The notes under the pieces: model-generated
The model's database searches: none
Told to the model about the DNA's origin: nothing
The model's input: only the letters and a program-made list of their open reading frames with translations
Made by a program: the position numbers and the translations under genes
DNA from: an uncultured Eubacteriales bacterium
Lineage (GTDB): Bacteria; Bacillota; Clostridia; Peptostreptococcales; Anaerovoracaceae
Direction: 5' to 3'
DNA: 5,422 nt
Assembly: GCA_902797195.1 (NCBI GenBank)
Contig: CADBRY010000027.1
Coordinates: 1 to 5,422 of the forward strand
Shown here: piece by piece, positions 4,098 through 5,422 of the stretch
How positions within the stretch are numbered: the first letter of the stretch is position 1
Layout: each line of letters begins with the position of its first letter

Positions 4098-5422
4098 ATG
4101 GATTATCAAAAAATGTATCAGGATAAGCTGACCACGGCTGAAGAAGCGGTAAAAGTTGTGAAGTCCGGAGACTGGGTGGATTACACATGGTGTACCAACC
4201 ATCCTGTGGAACTGGACAAGGCCCTTGCCGCAAGAGAAGAGGAACTTCACGATGTGAAGATCCGCGGAGGCGTCACCATGTGGATGCCGGAGATCGCCAA
4301 AAGCGAAACGGCGGGAGAACACTTCACATGGCATTCCTGGCACTGCAGCGGCATAGACCGTAAGCTGATAAAAAAGGGCATGGGCTACTTCATCCCCATG
4401 CGCTATTCTGAACTCCCAAGATTCTATCGGGAGGACCTGGACTCTGTGGATGTGGTAATGACACAGTGTCCTCCTATGGACGATCACGGTAACTTTTCCT
4501 TCTCCGTGGCCCCATCTCATCTGGCGGACATTTGCCGCAAGGCGAAGCATATCATAGTCGAAGTAAACGAAAACCTTCCCAGGGTATACGGCCTTACGGG
4601 AACGGAAGTAAATATAAAAGACGTGGCTGCGGTGGTTGAGGGCAGCAATCCTCCCATGCCGCAGATGGGGAGCATTCCGGCTACCGATGTAGACAGGAAG
4701 GTGGCGGAACTGATAGTACCCCAGATCCCCGACGGCGCATGTCTGCAGCTTGGAATAGGCGGCATGCCCAATACCGTAGGTGCGATGATTGCAGATTCGG
4801 ATCTTAAAGATCTGGGCGTCCATACGGAGATGTATGTGGATGCATTTGTGGATATCGCAAAAGCGGGAAAGATCACGGGAATGAACAAAGCTCTTGATAA
4901 GGGCCGTCAGGTCTTTGCCTTTGCGGCGGGAACGGACAAACTCTACGATTATGTGAGAGAAAACCCCGACGTTATGGGAGCTCCGGTAGACTACACCAAC
5001 GACGTTCACGTGATATCACAGCTTGACAATTTCATATCCATAAACAACGCGGTGGACCTTGATCTCTTCGGTCAGGTCAACGCGGAATCCGCCGGGATCA
5101 AACATATTTCGGGAACCGGCGGTCAGCTAGACTTTGTAATGGGAGCATATCTTTCAAATGGAGGAAAGAGCTTTATCTGCCTTTCATCGGCCTTCGAGGA
5201 TAAGGACGGAAATCTGAAGAGCAGGATAGTTCCCACTCTCACAGAAGGGAGCATCTGCACCGATCCAAGAAGTACCGTACAGTATATAGTCACAGAGTAC
5301 GGCATGGTAAATCTCAAGGGACTGGCAACCTGGCAGAGGGCGGAAGCTCTCATCGGTATCGCTCATCCCGACTTCAGGGACGAGCTTACGGCTCAGGCAG
5401 AGGCTATGGGTATATGGAGAAA
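4098..5422 (+). CDS. butyryl-CoA:acetate / 4-hydroxybutyrate-type CoA-transferase (3' end cut)
   Basis: The 441 visible residues belong to the acetyl-CoA hydrolase/transferase family, in the branch of butyryl-CoA:acetate and 4-hydroxybutyrate CoA-transferases. These cytoplasmic enzymes swap CoA between acyl groups, often releasing acetyl-CoA for ATP formation in fermenting clostridia. Family marks: an N-terminal domain with [17 protein letters not shown] (14-30), WHSWHCSG (78-85), [16 protein letters not shown] (96-111) and [12 protein letters not shown] (125-136), then a C-terminal domain with [12 protein letters not shown] (217-228), LGVHTEM (239-245), [10 protein letters not shown] (324-333) and [10 protein letters not shown] (337-346). 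By recall of Glu238 in the C. aminobutyricum enzyme, E244 is the likely catalytic glutamate. The substrate pair cannot be decided: WHSWHCSG differs from the SWHMSG form I recall in gut butyrate producers. The ribosome site GAGGAG (4082-4087) is 10 nt upstream. The ending MGIWRK is close to the family C-terminus, so only a few codons are probably missing. Confidence 0.92.
   Translation, partial: MDYQKMYQDKLTTAEEAVKVVKSGDWVDYTWCTNHPVELDKALAAREEELHDVKIRGGVTMWMPEIAKSETAGEHFTWHSWHCSGIDRKLIKKGMGYFIPMRYSELPRFYREDLDSVDVVMTQCPPMDDHGNFSFSVAPSHLADICRKAKHIIVEVNENLPRVYGLTGTEVNIKDVAAVVEGSNPPMPQMGSIPATDVDRKVAELIVPQIPDGACLQLGIGGMPNTVGAMIADSDLKDLGVHTEMYVDAFVDIAKAGKITGMNKALDKGRQVFAFAAGTDKLYDYVRENPDVMGAPVDYTNDVHVISQLDNFISINNAVDLDLFGQVNAESAGIKHISGTGGQLDFVMGAYLSNGGKSFICLSSAFEDKDGNLKSRIVPTLTEGSICTDPRSTVQYIVTEYGMVNLKGLATWQRAEALIGIAHPDFRDELTAQAEAMGIWR

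Noticed and set aside
4023..5009. Long minus-strand open frame of 328 codons
   Set aside because: It lies opposite the CoA-transferase, whose + strand translation matches its family throughout. The minus product is rich in His, Arg and Tyr with no recognisable domain and no ribosome site, so it is an antisense shadow.

Overview
The window comes from an anaerobic, probably clostridial (Firmicutes), chromosome. The evidence is near-consensus AGGAGG-type ribosome sites, frequent AGA/AGG and ATA codons at moderate GC, a YdbC-type PC4 protein, and a CoA-transferase of the kind used by butyrate-forming and amino-acid-fermenting clostridia. This placement is inference; there is no rRNA or other phylogenetic marker here. 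All genes lie on the + strand.

Region 1 (start to about 3378) is a tightly packed operon for molybdenum cofactor (Moco) synthesis and loading of molybdenum hydroxylases: moaC, a SAM-dependent methyltransferase 2 nt downstream, an XdhC/CoxI family maturation factor 25 nt further on, and a two-domain protein 15 nt after that. The last protein joins a MocA/MobA-like nucleotidyltransferase to a histidine phosphatase. MoaC makes the first pterin intermediate. The nucleotidyltransferase probably adds a nucleotide (CMP by motif) to Moco. XdhC probably carries or sulfurates the cofactor for insertion into a xanthine dehydrogenase/aldehyde oxidoreductase-type enzyme. The methyltransferase and the phosphatase have no assigned substrate and are the least explained parts. 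The hydroxylase itself is not in the window. The first 30 nt may hold the end of another operon gene.

Region 2 (3379 to about 3993) is an independent unit. An AT-rich regulatory stretch has an 8-bp inverted repeat, a strong sigma-A-type promoter (TTGACA, 17 nt, TACAAT) and further small repeats. It is followed by a short GC-rich leader hairpin, a YdbC-family single-stranded nucleic-acid-binding protein with a long acidic tail, and a clear intrinsic terminator. A possible 24-residue basic ORF overlaps the end of this gene in another frame.

Region 3 (3994 to the end) is a leader with a weak promoter candidate and a small hairpin, then a nearly complete CoA-transferase of the butyryl-CoA:acetate / 4-hydroxybutyrate CoA-transferase family. 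It is cut by the window edge probably only a few codons before its stop.

No tRNA, rRNA, CRISPR array, insertion sequence, phage gene or attachment site was recognised. The most interesting content is the orphan-enzyme part of the Moco operon and the compact regulatory region before the YdbC gene; nothing seen amounts to a wholly new system.
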